Positions 35,266-46,214 of a stretch of DNA of 64,000 nt are shown here, one piece after another. Origin of the DNA: Deltaproteobacteria bacterium. Its GTDB lineage: Bacteria; Desulfobacterota; Binatia; UTPRO1. Below the pieces are notes generated by a model that did no database searches, had not been told where the DNA came from, and saw only the letters and a program-made list of their open reading frames with translations. The translations under genes were made by a program, and so were the position numbers. The stretch is from assembly GCA_020852955.1 (NCBI GenBank), contig JADYZW010000064.1, positions 1 through 64,000 on the forward strand, in the 5' to 3' direction. Position 1 is the first letter of the stretch. The number at the start of each line of letters is the position of its first letter.

Positions 35266-38004
35266 CTAGACCCGCCGCTCGGCCGAGGCCTGTCCACCGC
35301 CAATCGACCGGGACGACGGCGTGAGCTGTCGCGCTACCGCCTCCATCTCGTACACCTCGACGACGTCGCCCTCTTTGACATCCTGGAAATTCTCGAGACT
35401 GAGGCCGCACTCGTACCCCGACGCGACCTCACGCGCATCTTCCTTGAAGCGGCGGAGCGTATCGATCTTGCCGTCGTACACCACCACGTGGTCGCGCACG
35501 ACGCGCGCCTTTCCCCCGCGGACGATCTTGCCGTCGACGACGAAACATCCCGCGATGCGCCCCGCGCTCGGAATGCTGAAGATCTGGCGGATCTCCGCGC
35601 GCCCGACGACGCGCTCGCGCAGCGTCGGCTCGAGGAGGCCTTCGAGCGCGTCCCGAATGTCACTCACGACCTCGTAGATGATGTTGTACAGCCGGATGTC
35701 TACGCCTTCACGGGCGGCGAGATCGGCTGCCTTCGACTCGGGACGAACGTTGAAACCGATGACGATCGCGTTGGACGCGGCGGCGAGAAGCACGTCCGAC
35801 TCCGTGATACCGCCCACGGACGCGTGGATGACGGTGAGCTTCACCTCGTCCGTGCCGAGCCGGGTGAGCGCGTCGCGAATCGCCTCGACCGAGCCTTGGA
35901 CATCGGCCTTGAGCACGAGCTTCAGCTCCTTCACGCCGCCCGCCTGGATCTGCGAATAGAGGTCTTCCAGCGAGACCTTGCTGGTGGTCGCCAGCTCGGT
36001 CTCACGCTGCTTGGCGCGGCGATGTTCGGCCACCTGACGCGCCTTCGCCTCGTCCGCAACGGCGATGAAGGTGTCGCCCGCCGCCGGCACCCCCGTGAGG
36101 CCGAGGATCTCGACCGGGGTGGACGGCCCGGCCTCGACGACCTTGCGGCCCTGGTCGTCGATCATCGCGCGCACGCGCCCGTACTCGAGGCCGCAGACGA
36201 AGGCGTCGCCGACCTTCAGCGTGCCTTCCTGAACCAGCACGGTCGCAACGGGACCCCTGCCGCGGTCGAGCTTCGCCTCGACGATGGTTCCGCGAGCGCG
36301 TCGATCCGTGCGAGCCGTAAGCTCCAGGACGTCGGACTGCAGGAGGAGCATCTCGAGGAGCTGCGGAATGCCTTGCCGCGTCTTCGCGGAGACCGGAACG
36401 ACGATCGTGTCGCCGCCCCACTCCTCGGGCGCCAGACCGAAATTTCCGAGCTCGCGCGTGACGCGATCGAGATCGGCCTCGGGCTTGTCGATCTTGTTCA
36501 CCGCCACGATGATCGGCACCTCGGCCGCGCGTGCGTGATCGATGGCCTCCTGCGTCTGCGGCATGATGCCGTCGTCGGCGGCGACCACGAGGACGACGAG
36601 ATCGGTGACCTTCGCGCCGCGGGCACGCATGGCCGTGAAGGCCTCGTGCCCGGGCGTGTCGAGGAAGGCGACGCGCCGATCGTGGACGTTCACCGAGTAG
36701 GCGCCGATGTGCTGCGTGATGCCGCCGGCTTCGCCGGCGGTGACGTTGGCTTCGCGAATCGCGTCGAGGAGCGACGTCTTGCCGTGATCGACGTGGCCCA
36801 TGATCGTCACGACCGGTGGACGGGGCGTCCGCTCCTCTTCCCCGCCGTCCTCCTCGAGGCCCGCTTCGAGCAGCGACTCGACGTTCAGCGCGACGTTCTC
36901 GACCGTGTAGTCGAACTCGGCGGCGACCAGTGTCGCCGTATCGGCATCGAGGATCTGATTGACCGTGGTCATCATGCCCATGTCCATGAGCTTCCGGATG
37001 ACCTCGCTCGACTTGACGCCGATGGCCTTCGACAGATCGCCGACCGTGATCGCCTCCGAGATCTTGACGACACGCTTGCTCGCCTTCGGCGTCGTGATCT
37101 CGGTGTGGTGCTGCTCCTTGCCCGGCAGCGCCCGCTTCTTGCGCCGAAGCTTCCCCGGGCGCCGATCGCGTTCGAGCGTCTCGAGCATGTCGGTCTTCTT
37201 GATGACCTTCCGCTTCTTGCCGCTCTTCTTCGCGAACTCGTTCTCTTTGGACTTCGGCGCCTCGGCAGGCGCCGGCGCCCCCGGCGCGGTACGCGCGCCC
37301 GCCTCGGTCCGGCGAGCCGCGGGCCGCGGCAGAGGCGCGGCGGCCTTCTTGAGATCGATGCGTCCGAGGACGCGCACCTGCTGTGGCTCGTCGTCGCGAC
37401 GGACCGGCTCCGCGGACGGGGTCGCCGCCTCGGCCTCGACCACGCACGCCGCTTCCTCGGCGGCCGCCGCCGCGGCGGCGGCGGCCTCGGCCGCTTCGGC
37501 GGCGGCGCTCGCCTTCATCAGCTCCTGCTCGATCTCCCCCATCTCCGGCATCTCGGGCTCGGAAACGACGGGGGGCGGCGGCTCGACCGGGGGCGGGAGA
37601 TCGAACGGCACCGCTTCGACGACCGGCATCTCGATCGGCGCGAGCGTCGGGGTGACGTCGGGCAGCGGCGTCGCCGCCACTTCTTCCCGCTTCGCCACCT
37701 CCTCGCGCTTCGTACGGCGGCGGATGACGTTGGTCCCGACGCGATTCTCGACCACCTGTTCGCGCGCCGTGACCACCGAGTCTTCCGTGACGTCGCGTAC
37801 GGCGACCACACGCTCCGTCCCGACCGCGACGGCCGCCTTGTCGCGCAATCCGAGGGCTTCACGAACGCGGGGAATCTGCTCGTCCGTGAGGGAGCTCTGC
37901 GACTTCTTGTTACGAATGCCGAGCTTCTCGATCTTGGCGAGCACGTCCTTGACGGGAACGTCCCACTCCCTCGCGAGCTCGTGGATGCGCTTCTTCCCGT
38001 TCAA
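35266..38004 (-). CDS. infB: translation initiation factor IF-2
   Basis: 912 residues. GTPase that places initiator tRNA on the 30S subunit. It has an IF2N domain at the start ([20 protein letters not shown]). A long Ala/Pro/Glu-rich linker follows, with a poly-Ala run near residue 170-185. The G domain begins at about 400 ([24 protein letters not shown]), followed by domains II-IV. Start is TTG 38004, forming a 4-bp TTGA overlap with the ylxR stop; GGAGG lies 11 nt upstream. An ATG four bases before it is out of frame. Confidence 0.95.
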   Translation of the reverse strand: MNGKKRIHELAREWDVPVKDVLAKIEKLGIRNKKSQSSLTDEQIPRVREALGLRDKAAVAVGTERVVAVRDVTEDSVVTAREQVVENRVGTNVIRRRTKREEVAKREEVAATPLPDVTPTLAPIEMPVVEAVPFDLPPPVEPPPPVVSEPEMPEMGEIEQELMKASAAAEAAEAAAAAAAAAEEAACVVEAEAATPSAEPVRRDDEPQQVRVLGRIDLKKAAAPLPRPAARRTEAGARTAPGAPAPAEAPKSKENEFAKKSGKKRKVIKKTDMLETLERDRRPGKLRRKKRALPGKEQHHTEITTPKASKRVVKISEAITVGDLSKAIGVKSSEVIRKLMDMGMMTTVNQILDADTATLVAAEFDYTVENVALNVESLLEAGLEEDGGEEERTPRPPVVTIMGHVDHGKTSLLDAIREANVTAGEAGGITQHIGAYSVNVHDRRVAFLDTPGHEAFTAMRARGAKVTDLVVLVVAADDGIMPQTQEAIDHARAAEVPIIVAVNKIDKPEADLDRVTRELGNFGLAPEEWGGDTIVVPVSAKTRQGIPQLLEMLLLQSDVLELTARTDRRARGTIVEAKLDRGRGPVATVLVQEGTLKVGDAFVCGLEYGRVRAMIDDQGRKVVEAGPSTPVEILGLTGVPAAGDTFIAVADEAKARQVAEHRRAKQRETELATTSKVSLEDLYSQIQAGGVKELKLVLKADVQGSVEAIRDALTRLGTDEVKLTVIHASVGGITESDVLLAAASNAIVIGFNVRPESKAADLAAREGVDIRLYNIIYEVVSDIRDALEGLLEPTLRERVVGRAEIRQIFSIPSAGRIAGCFVVDGKIVRGGKARVVRDHVVVYDGKIDTLRRFKEDAREVASGYECGLSLENFQDVKEGDVVEVYEMEAVARQLTPSSRSIGGGQASAERRV

Positions 38005-38264
38005 GCATGCACCTCCGGGAACCGGGCGCGAAAGGCTTCGCGCTCGGGCTTAGGTACCACGCACCCCAGCGAGCGCACAAACCCGCCTCGGCGCGTGAAC
38101 GTGTCGACGCAGGTGCGATCTGCGTGAAAATATCCGCCCCGACCGCCGAGTCGTCCGGCGCCGTCGAGAACGAGCGATCCCCCGCGCGCAACGACGCGTA
38201 CGAGGTTGGATCGCGCGTCGCGCGCGCGGCAGCCGAGACAGGTCCTGGTGGATTCGTGTCGCAT
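38001..38264 (-). CDS. YlxR (DUF448) family RNA-binding protein
   Basis: 87 residues from ATG 38264, five bases after nusA. The N-terminal TCLGCRARD is a shortened form of the family CxxC-type turn, and [15 protein letters not shown] matches the GRGAYVC region (here H for V, with Cys shifted). Members lie between nusA and infB, bind RNA, and have been linked to transcription control in some species. The stop overlaps the infB TTG start, so translation is coupled. Confidence 0.88.
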   Translation of the reverse strand: MRHESTRTCLGCRARDARSNLVRVVARGGSLVLDGAGRLGGRGGYFHADRTCVDTFTRRGGFVRSLGCVVPKPEREAFRARFPEVHA

Positions 38265-38269
38265 CGGAC

Positions 38270-39655
<1,386 letters not shown>

Positions 39656-39671
39656 GTCGTCTCCTTCCCGC

Positions 39672-40211
39672 CTAGCGAGACCCGGCCCGCTGCGCCGGCC
39701 GCTGCGCACCGCGACGATCCCGGCGCCGCTGTCCGGGCGCGGGAAACTCGTGCTGGTAGTTCGCCCGGGTGATGGCGTCGTACGCGATGTCGTGGGCGAT
39801 CCGATCCTCTCCGGTGATGGTGATGCCGTCGCCCCGCGTCGCGGTCAGGATTCCCCGAAAGGAATGCCGCGTGCCGATACCCTTGCGGGTCTGGACGTGC
39901 ACCCTCTTGCCGACGAAGGCCTCGAAATGGCTCGGGCGCGTCAAGGGCCGGCTCACGCCCGGCGAGGACACCTCGAGCGTATAGGTGCCGGGCACGGCCT
40001 CGTCTCGCACGTCCAGCGCGTCGGACACCTGCCGGCTCACCGCGGCGAGGTCGTCGAGCGAGACGCCGCCGCCGGCCCTGTCGACCAGCAAACGCAGGAC
40101 GTTTCCCCGCCCTTCGCGCCGCAACTCGATGTCGACGATCTCCAGCCCGAGATCAAGCGCGATCGGCTCGGCGAGGCCCCACACGGCCGCGGTCTTCGGA
40201 TCGATTTCCAT
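39672..40211 (-). CDS. rimP: ribosome maturation factor RimP
   Basis: 179 residues from ATG 40211. Needed for 30S assembly. Family features are LGLEIVDIELRREG, LLVDRAGGGVSLDDLA, and LEVSSPGVSRPLTRPSHFE. The C-terminal 20 residues are Arg/Gln-rich. It is the first gene of the long minus-strand array; the terminator at 40346 insulates it from the acyl-CoA ligase unit, so its own promoter should lie in 40212-40345, where I found no clear pair of boxes. Confidence 0.94.
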   Translation of the reverse strand: MEIDPKTAAVWGLAEPIALDLGLEIVDIELRREGRGNVLRLLVDRAGGGVSLDDLAAVSRQVSDALDVRDEAVPGTYTLEVSSPGVSRPLTRPSHFEAFVGKRVHVQTRKGIGTRHSFRGILTATRGDGITITGEDRIAHDIAYDAITRANYQHEFPAPGQRRRDRRGAQRPAQRAGSR

Positions 40212-40345
40212 TTGTCGAGGTTGTCTGCGTACCCCTCCCCTCCGCCGAGTCTCCGCGACCGGGGTGAGGCACTGCATCGGCTGCGTTCAAGGAACCCCGG
40301 CAAACAGAAGGCCTGGCGAGAGTGGAGAGCGCCTTCTCAAAAACG

Positions 40346-40367
40346 AAAAAAGCGGGCACGGGCCCAC
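40346..40367 (-). terminator. intrinsic terminator of the acyl-CoA ligase unit
   Basis: On the minus transcript GTGGGC-CCGT-GCCCGC forms a 6-bp stem (one G-U) followed by TTTTTT. It lies about 95 nt after the ligase stop. The plus strand also has TTTT after the stem, so it may act in both directions. The rest of 40212-40461 holds nothing else I can name. Confidence 0.78.
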
Positions 40368-40461
40368 TTTTCGAAGCAGCTGGCGGGAATAACACGGGCC
40401 TTGCGAAGGCGCAAGCCTGACGGGCGGCACGCCGTCGCGGGCCGCGCCGCGGCCGTCGCCG

Positions 40462-42312
40462 TCAGGAGCCGTACATGCCGTCGATGATCCCCCGGTAGCG
40501 CTCGGTCACCACTTTGCGCTTCACCTTGAGGCTCGGCGTGAGCTCGCCGGTCTCTTGCGAAAAGTCCCGCTCGAGGATCCGGAAGTACTTGATGCTCTCG
40601 TACGACGCCAGGCGCTCGTTGACGTTCTGCACCTCGCGATCGACCAGCGCCGCGATCTCCGGATGGGTCGCCGCCTCCGCCCGATCCCGAAGCTCGATGC
40701 CGGCCGACGCCGCGTAGCGCTCCACCGCCTCGAAATCGAGCGTCAGGAGCGCCACGACGTACTTCCGATTGTCCCCGATCACGACCGCCTGGCTGATGTG
40801 CATCTGCGTCTTCAGCAGATTCTCGATGTTCTGCGGCGCGACGTACTTTCCTCCCGACGTCTTGATGAGATCCTTCTTGCGGTCGGTGATCCGCACGAAT
40901 CCGTCGGCGTCGATCTCCCCGATGTCACCCGTGTGGAACCAACCTTCCGCGTCCCAGGACTCGGCCGTCGCCTCCGGACGTCTGTAGTACCCCTGCGCGA
41001 CGTTCGGCCCCTTGGCGAGGATCTCGCCGTCGGGAGCGATCCGCAGCGTGACGTTCGGAATCGCCGGACCCACCGTTCCGAACTTGAAATGGTCCGGCCG
41101 ATTGCACGTCAGGATGGGCGTCGTCTCGGTGAGGCCATAGCCTTCGAGGATCAACAGCCCGACCGCGTGGAAGAACTCCATGATCTCGCGCGCGAGGGGC
41201 GCACCGCCCGACACCATGAAGCGCACCCGCCCGCCGAGGATCTGGTGGATGCGCGAGAACACCAGGCGATCGGCGATCGCGGCCTGGAGCGAGACCAGCA
41301 GCGGAAGCGCCTCCCCGCGCTGCAGATATCGGCTGCGCTCGCGCCCCACCCCGAGCGCCCAATCGAAGATCACACCCTGCAGGAAGCCGCTCTGCTGCCG
41401 TGTGCCCATGATCCGTGCGTAGATCTTCTCGTAGATGCGGGGCACCGACGGGATCAGGTGCGGCCGCGATTCCCCGATCTCCTGGGTCAGCGTATCGATC
41501 GACGTGGCGAAGACGGTGACGGTGCCCAGCAACAACCCGAGATACTCGACCATGCGCGCAAACGAGTGCGCGAGCGGCAGGAAGAAGAAGTCCACCTCGC
41601 CTTCCTCGACGACGCCGAGCGCGCCGACGGCCTCGATCGCCGCGAGGTGGTTGCCGTGCGTCTGCATCACCCCTTTCGGCGGTCCGGTGGTTCCCGAGGT
41701 ATAGACGATCGTGGCGAGATCGTTGCGGCCCACTCCCGCGATGCGCGCATCGAGGATGGGCTGCGCGCGCTCCCTCGCCGCGCGCCCTCGCGCGCGCAGG
41801 TCGGCCAGGGAGACGACGTCGTCCCCGTCCGGCTCGCCTTCCATCAGGACGAGAAGCTCCGTCGGGATCGTCACCCGCTCGCCGTCGAGCTCGAACCCTT
41901 CGCGCTGGACCGTGCGGATCTTGGCCAGCTGCTTGGCGTTCTCGACAAAGCACAGGCGAGATTCGGAATTGGCGAGGATGTACCCGCACTCGTGCGGCAG
42001 GTTGGATTGGTAGATCGGCACGCTGATCGCGCCGCATGTGTAGATCGCGAGGTCCGCATCGACCCATTCGGGCCGCGTCCCGGACAGGATGGCGACCTTC
42101 TCGCCGGGTCGAAGGCCGTGCTCGACGAGACCGGCGGCGATCTCGCGAACCGCGGTCGCGTCCTCGTCCCACGAGACGTCGCGCCACGCCCCGTCGCGCT
42201 TGACGCGATAGCGAGGCTTGCCGGCGCGCACCGCAGCGCGGTCGAAGTACATCTGCGCGAGATTCCGGAAGGCGGCCTCGCGCGCCTTCGACTCGGCGGG
42301 CATCGGCGCCAT
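40462..42312 (-). CDS. long-chain fatty acid--CoA ligase (AMP-forming)
   Basis: 616 residues from ATG 42312, overlapping the greA stop (ATGA). It activates fatty acids to acyl-CoA via acyl-AMP. ANL-family motifs are YTSGTTGPPKGV (about 200-211), GYGLTETTP (about 390-398), GWFHTGDIG, and ITDRKKDLIKTSGGKYVAP with the adenylating Lys region near the C-terminus. Length and the long insert near 280-330 fit the FadD15/ACSL-like long-chain type. Cytoplasmic, membrane-associated. Last gene of its unit before a terminator. Chain length preference cannot be read from sequence. Confidence 0.92.
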   Translation of the reverse strand: MAPMPAESKAREAAFRNLAQMYFDRAAVRAGKPRYRVKRDGAWRDVSWDEDATAVREIAAGLVEHGLRPGEKVAILSGTRPEWVDADLAIYTCGAISVPIYQSNLPHECGYILANSESRLCFVENAKQLAKIRTVQREGFELDGERVTIPTELLVLMEGEPDGDDVVSLADLRARGRAARERAQPILDARIAGVGRNDLATIVYTSGTTGPPKGVMQTHGNHLAAIEAVGALGVVEEGEVDFFFLPLAHSFARMVEYLGLLLGTVTVFATSIDTLTQEIGESRPHLIPSVPRIYEKIYARIMGTRQQSGFLQGVIFDWALGVGRERSRYLQRGEALPLLVSLQAAIADRLVFSRIHQILGGRVRFMVSGGAPLAREIMEFFHAVGLLILEGYGLTETTPILTCNRPDHFKFGTVGPAIPNVTLRIAPDGEILAKGPNVAQGYYRRPEATAESWDAEGWFHTGDIGEIDADGFVRITDRKKDLIKTSGGKYVAPQNIENLLKTQMHISQAVVIGDNRKYVVALLTLDFEAVERYAASAGIELRDRAEAATHPEIAALVDREVQNVNERLASYESIKYFRILERDFSQETGELTPSLKVKRKVVTERYRGIIDGMYGS

Positions 42313-42803
42313 CAGCCCCCGCCGGAGACGTTGGCAGTGGCCTCGTGGAGGGTCACGAGACCCACGATCTGATAGCTCCGCTTGCCACCCGGAGCCTGCA
42401 CCTCGACTTCGTCACCGACCGACCGGTTGAGCAGCGCGCGCCCGATCGGCGAGCTCAGGGAAATCGCCCCGCTTGCCGCGTCGACCTCCTCCGGAAAGAC
42501 GATCCGGTACTCGGACGTCGTCCCCTCTTCGCCGTCCATGACGGTGACCCGGCTCCCGTACGCGACCACGTCGTGCGGAATCGAGGCGAGCGTGTACATC
42601 GAGAGCTCGCGGATGCGATTCTGGATCTGTCCGATCCGCGCCTTCAGAAACTCCTGCCGCGCTTTGGCGGCGTCGTACTCCGCGTTCTCCGAGAGGTCCC
42701 CGTGGGCCGCGGCTTCCTGCAGCTCCTTCGGGACCTTCACGGTGAGCTCGTGCTTCAGCTCCTGAAGTTCCTTCTTCAGGCGGGTGATGACGGGCAGCTC
42801 CAT
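42312..42803 (-). CDS. greA: transcription elongation factor GreA
   Basis: 163 residues from ATG 42803, with GGAGG upstream. Rescues backtracked RNA polymerase by stimulating transcript cleavage. The N-terminal coiled coil carries the acidic tip GDLSENAEYDAAK with the functional Asp and Glu; the C-terminal FKBP-like half ends with GKRSYQIVGL. It is translationally coupled to the acyl-CoA ligase, an uncommon pairing. Confidence 0.95.
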   Translation of the reverse strand: MELPVITRLKKELQELKHELTVKVPKELQEAAAHGDLSENAEYDAAKARQEFLKARIGQIQNRIRELSMYTLASIPHDVVAYGSRVTVMDGEEGTTSEYRIVFPEEVDAASGAISLSSPIGRALLNRSVGDEVEVQAPGGKRSYQIVGLVTLHEATANVSGGG

Positions 42804-42898
42804 GCGTTCCTCCGCGGCGGCGGATGGTAGCTGCATCCCTTCGCGCAAGTCAAAACGCGCGGCCGATGACCCACGCGCTACGCGCCGCAGAGCGCGGG

Positions 42899-43348
42899 CT
42901 ACCGCGCGGCGAGCAGGCCGCGCACGATCTCGCTGGCGCGCCTGCCGTCGTACCGGCCCGGATGTCGATCCTTCAGGCGCGCCATGAGCGGACCCATGGC
43001 GTCGACGCCCTCCGCGATCCACCCCTGGACGAGCGCGGTGAGCTCCGCGTCGGAGAGCACGGTCGGCAAGTAGCGCGCCAGGATCGCCCGCTCCGCGGCG
43101 TTCTGGGCCACCAGGTCGTCGCGCCCGGCGCGGCGAGCGAACTCCTCGACTTCCTCGCGCTTCTTCGCCTCCCGCTGGACCAGCGTCAGGATCTCGCTGG
43201 CGGGTAGCTCCCCTCCTCCGGCGTCGATCCGTCGATTGGCCACCACGGCGAGCAGTCCGCGCAGGACATCGACGGTCGTCCGATCGCGCCGCTTCATCGC
43301 GTCCTGCAGCTGGTGCCGCAGCTGCGCCTCGGAGAGTTCCTCCTCCAT
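42899..43348 (-). CDS. GatB/YqeY domain protein
   Basis: 149 residues from ATG 43348, with GGGAG upstream. The protein is the stand-alone YqeY helical domain: LQDAMKRRDRTTVDVLRGLL at the start, EAKKREEVEEF mid-way, YLP near 92, and AMGPLMARLKDRHPGRYDGR at the C-terminus. The same domain is found at the end of the amidotransferase subunit GatB and binds tRNA there; the free form has no firmly known role. 95 bp before greA. Confidence 0.92.
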   Translation of the reverse strand: MEEELSEAQLRHQLQDAMKRRDRTTVDVLRGLLAVVANRRIDAGGGELPASEILTLVQREAKKREEVEEFARRAGRDDLVAQNAAERAILARYLPTVLSDAELTALVQGWIAEGVDAMGPLMARLKDRHPGRYDGRRASEIVRGLLAAR

Positions 43349-43355
43349 CTCCCGC

Positions 43356-43520
43356 CTAGTGCCTGCGAGAGATCATTTTGTCCATCTTCTCCTTGGCGCC
43401 GGGATCGGCCGATGCTTCCGCGAACCAATCGCTCGCACGCTGAAGGAACGCGTCCTTCTGGTAGGCGTACCAGTACATCGCCGCCAACCCGAGCAGGAGC
43501 CCTGCCACAAATTGCCGCAT
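43356..43520 (-). CDS. small single-pass membrane protein
   Basis: 54 residues from ATG 43520 with AAAGGACC at good spacing. Residues about 3-22 (FVAGLLLGLAAMYWYAY) form one TM helix; the rest is charged and ends with KEKMDKMISRRH, so a cytoplasmic tail is likely. It is first in the unit with yqeY, greA and the acyl-CoA ligase and lies only seven bases before yqeY. I do not recognise the family. Confidence 0.6.
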   Translation of the reverse strand: MRQFVAGLLLGLAAMYWYAYQKDAFLQRASDWFAEASADPGAKEKMDKMISRRH

Positions 43521-43560
43521 GACGGTCCTTTCGGCCCCTCCGAAAGCGCCGCGCGCGACG

Positions 43561-43590
43561 AGTGTACCGACCCATTCCCGGCGGTGTCCA
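43561..43590 (-). promoter_or_regulatory. promoter of the small membrane protein-yqeY-greA-ligase unit
   Basis: TGGACA (43585-43590), 18-bp spacer, TACACT (43561-43566) on the minus strand. The start point would be near 43554, giving a leader of about 34 nt that includes the ribosome site. This is a conventional, leadered promoter. Confidence 0.55.
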
Positions 43591-43685
43591 GACGACATCT
43601 CGGACACGGCCATCCGCGCTCGCACGCAAGACGCGTTGCGACCCCGCATGTGATCGGTCGTCACGCGCACGCCAAACACGCGGGG

Positions 43686-43714
43686 TTGCGCCCGCGTGCG
43701 CCGGTGCGTAGCCT
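43686..43714 (+). promoter_or_regulatory. candidate comF promoter
   Basis: TTGCGC (43686-43691), 17-bp spacer, TAGCCT (43709-43714). The start would be near 43721, giving about 29 nt of leader with AGGAG before GTG 43750. Box matches are moderate. It diverges from the promoter at 43561-43590. Confidence 0.4.
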
Positions 43715-43749
43715 TCGACACCCCCCGCCCCTGACGCAGGAGCGTCACT

Positions 43750-44469
43750 GTGCAGTGCTTCCGATCCGTCGTCCGGCTTCCGGCCGATCTGCTCTGCCCC
43801 GAACGATGCGCGGCATGCGACGCCCTCGTCCACCCGACGGATCTCCTCTGCGCCGCGTGCCTCACGGCGACGCGGCGCCTCGGGCCTCCGGAGTGTCCGG
43901 GTTGCGGCGCTCCCCGACCGACCGACGCGCGTTGCGGCGCCTGCGCGCGTCCCGACGCGGCGATCCGCACCGCCCGGGCGTGGGCCGCCTACGACGGCGC
44001 GGCGGGGCCGAGTCCGGTCGCGAGAGCGATCGCGCGTCTCAAGTACCGCGGCGCGCGCCGCCTCGGGCGACGCTTCGCCACCGTCCTGACCTCGCGCATC
44101 TCCGCGGCGGACGTCGCGCTCGTCGTGCCGGTGCCTCTGCATCCCCGCCGCCTGCGCGCACGCGGGTTCAACCAGAGCGCCGTCGTCGCCCGCCACCTCG
44201 CGCGAAGCCTCGATCGCCCGATCGGACTCACGGCGGTCGTCCGGATCCGCGATACCCCGAGCCAGGTCGGAACCGCCGCGGTCGCCACGCGCTCCGCGAA
44301 CGTCGCCGGCGCCTTCACCGTTCCCCGACCGCCGGCCGTACGCGGCCGCCCGATCCTCCTCGTCGACGACGTGTGGACTTCGGGAGCGACGGTCCGGGCC
44401 GTGGCGCGGTGTCTCCGCGAGGCGGGGGCGACCGCCGTCGATGTCATCACGATCGCGCGCGTGCTCTGA
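43750..44469 (+). CDS. ComF family phosphoribosyltransferase-like protein
   Basis: 239 residues from GTG 43750 with AGGAG upstream. An N-terminal zinc-finger-like part has several CxxC pairs (CPERCAAC, CPGCG, CGACAR). The C-terminal type I phosphoribosyltransferase domain carries the PRPP loop LLVDDVWTSGAT near 203-214. Members support DNA uptake in competent bacteria, but are widespread elsewhere. No other competence gene is in the window, so a role in transformation here is not supported by context. Confidence 0.88.
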   Translation: MQCFRSVVRLPADLLCPERCAACDALVHPTDLLCAACLTATRRLGPPECPGCGAPRPTDARCGACARPDAAIRTARAWAAYDGAAGPSPVARAIARLKYRGARRLGRRFATVLTSRISAADVALVVPVPLHPRRLRARGFNQSAVVARHLARSLDRPIGLTAVVRIRDTPSQVGTAAVATRSANVAGAFTVPRPPAVRGRPILLVDDVWTSGATVRAVARCLREAGATAVDVITIARVL

Positions 44470-44525
44470 ACGCGCCGCGATGCTCCCCTCGCGCCCGCGA
44501 CCAGGACCGCGCTATAGCGCGCGCC

Positions 44526-45119
44526 GTGGACGACGACCGCCTGCGGCGCTGGCAGGAGCGCCACCGGACGGCGGAGGAGCCGGGCGCGCCGTCCCCGTTC
44601 GTCGTCGACGCGCTCGCGCTCCTCGGCGCCCCGGCATCCGCGGCCGGCGATCGTGCGCTCGACCTGGCGTGCGGACGCGGACGCCACGCGTTGCTGCTCG
44701 CCGAGCGCGGCTACCGCGTCGACGCGGTCGACTTCGCCCTCCCCGCGCTGACCATCCTCCGGCGCCACGCCCTCGCGCGTCGCCTCGACGTCCGATGCCT
44801 CGCGGCCGACGTCGGCGCCTGGCCGTTGCCGACCGACCGCTACGCGCTGGTACTGGTCGTGAGCTTCCTCGACCGCTCCGTCTTTCCCACCCTGCGCGCA
44901 GCGGTCGCACCGGGCGGCGTCCTGCTCTACGAGACGCACGCCCGCCGCACCGGGATCGCCTCGGCGGTGCGCACCGAGTTCTGCCTCGCGCCGGGCGAAC
45001 TCGACGCCCTCTGCGCCGACTGGGAGGTCCTGCTGCGGCGCGACGACGACGCCCTCCTTCGTGGGCGGCGCGCGCCGCGCGCCGGCATTCTCGCGCGCCG
45101 GCCGGCGTCCGCACATTGA
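44526..45119 (+). CDS. class I SAM-dependent methyltransferase (TehB/UbiE-like)
   Basis: 197 residues from GTG 44526. Motif I ALDLACGRGRHALLLAERG near 41-59 binds the methionine part of SAM; VDAVDF carries the ribose-binding Asp; VLVVSFLDRS and VLLYETH are the next strands. The shape fits the small TehB-like class. Substrate unknown. A TATAGC box lies 7 nt before the GTG, without a good -35, so the gene may be leaderless. It precedes purM by 18 bp. Confidence 0.82.
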   Translation: MDDDRLRRWQERHRTAEEPGAPSPFVVDALALLGAPASAAGDRALDLACGRGRHALLLAERGYRVDAVDFALPALTILRRHALARRLDVRCLAADVGAWPLPTDRYALVLVVSFLDRSVFPTLRAAVAPGGVLLYETHARRTGIASAVRTEFCLAPGELDALCADWEVLLRRDDDALLRGRRAPRAGILARRPASAH

Positions 45120-45137
45120 CAGCGAGGACGCTTTCCG

Positions 45138-46214
45138 GTGCTATCCGCCGCGATGCCGAGCCCCGTTCGCGCGCTCACCTATGCCGACGCCGGCGTCGAC
45201 ATCGACGCGGGCGACCGGCTCGTCGACATCATTCGCCCTCTGGCTCGCCGCACGCGCCGCCCCGAGATCGTCGCGGGCGTCGGCGGATTCGCCGCGCTCG
45301 CGCGCCTGCCCCGCGGCTACCGCGAGCCGTTACTCGTGACCTGCACCGACGGCGTCGGCACGAAGTTGCGGGTCGCCTTCGCGCTCGACCGCCACGACAC
45401 GATCGGTATCGACCTCGTCGCGATGAGCGTCAACGATCTCCTCACGATCGGCGCCGAGCCCCTGCTCTTCCTCGACTATTTCGCCACCGGACGTCTCGAC
45501 GTACTCCGGGGAGCCGCCCTCGTACGCGGCATCGTACGTGGTTGCCGCCAAGCCGGGTGCAGCCTGGTCGGGGGTGAGACCGCCGAAATGCCCTCCTTCT
45601 ACCCCGACGGCGAGTACGACGTCGCCGGCTTCGCGGTCGGTGTCGTCGAGCGACGGCGGGTGATCGACGGTACGCGCATCCGCCCGGGCGACGCGTTGAT
45701 CGGGTTGCCGTCGAGCGGCCTGCACAGCAACGGGTTCGCCCTCGCGCGCCACGTGCTCCTCACGCGCGCGAAGCTCCGCCTCGATCGACCGGCTCCGGGA
45801 TTGCGCGGAACCCTCGGCGACGAGTTGCTGCGCCCCACGCGCATCTACGTCCGGACGGTACGGGAGCTCCTGGCCGCCGCGCCCCGGGGCGCGGTTCGCG
45901 GCATGGCGCACATCACCGGGGGGGGCGTCCCCGGGAACCTGCCCCGCGTGCTGCCGGCGGGCTGTCGAGCGGTCGTTCGCCGCGGATCCTGGCGGGTGCC
46001 GCCGATCTTCCCGCTCATCGAGCGCCTCGGCAAGGTGCCGCGCGTCGAGATGGACCGCACGTTCAACCACGGGATCGGCTTCGTGCTGGTGGTGGAGGCT
46101 TCCCGGGCCGAGCGCGTCCTGGCCCATCTGCGTCGTCGACGCACGGGGGCGCGCCGCATCGGAGTGGTCGAGCGCGGCGCCCGCGGGCTCGACTACGTCG
46201 ATCGAGATGCCTGA
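45138..46214 (+). CDS. purM: phosphoribosylformylglycinamidine cyclo-ligase (AIR synthetase)
   Basis: 358 residues. Closes the imidazole ring of purines using FGAM and ATP. Family features are LTYADAGVDIDAG at the start, TCTDGVGTKLRVAF, GIDLVAMSVNDLL, GGETAEMP and HITGGG. GTG 45138 has GAGGA upstream; ATG 45153, five codons later, is the alternative and is placed like a leaderless start after TATCC. It overlaps purN by 8 bp. It acts directly after the PurL-Q-S complex encoded 18 kb away. Confidence 0.95.
   Translation: MLSAAMPSPVRALTYADAGVDIDAGDRLVDIIRPLARRTRRPEIVAGVGGFAALARLPRGYREPLLVTCTDGVGTKLRVAFALDRHDTIGIDLVAMSVNDLLTIGAEPLLFLDYFATGRLDVLRGAALVRGIVRGCRQAGCSLVGGETAEMPSFYPDGEYDVAGFAVGVVERRRVIDGTRIRPGDALIGLPSSGLHSNGFALARHVLLTRAKLRLDRPAPGLRGTLGDELLRPTRIYVRTVRELLAAAPRGAVRGMAHITGGGVPGNLPRVLPAGCRAVVRRGSWRVPPIFPLIERLGKVPRVEMDRTFNHGIGFVLVVEASRAERVLAHLRRRRTGARRIGVVERGARGLDYVDRDA

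Noticed and set aside
35188-38127. 979-codon open frame antisense to infB
   Set aside because: Same antisense-shadow effect; composition is low-complexity and Leu/Arg/Asp-rich.
45116-45147. TTGACA followed by CTATCC as a purM promoter
   Set aside because: The spacer would be 19-20 bp, outside the pattern, and a ribosome site exists before GTG 45138; kept only as a remark.
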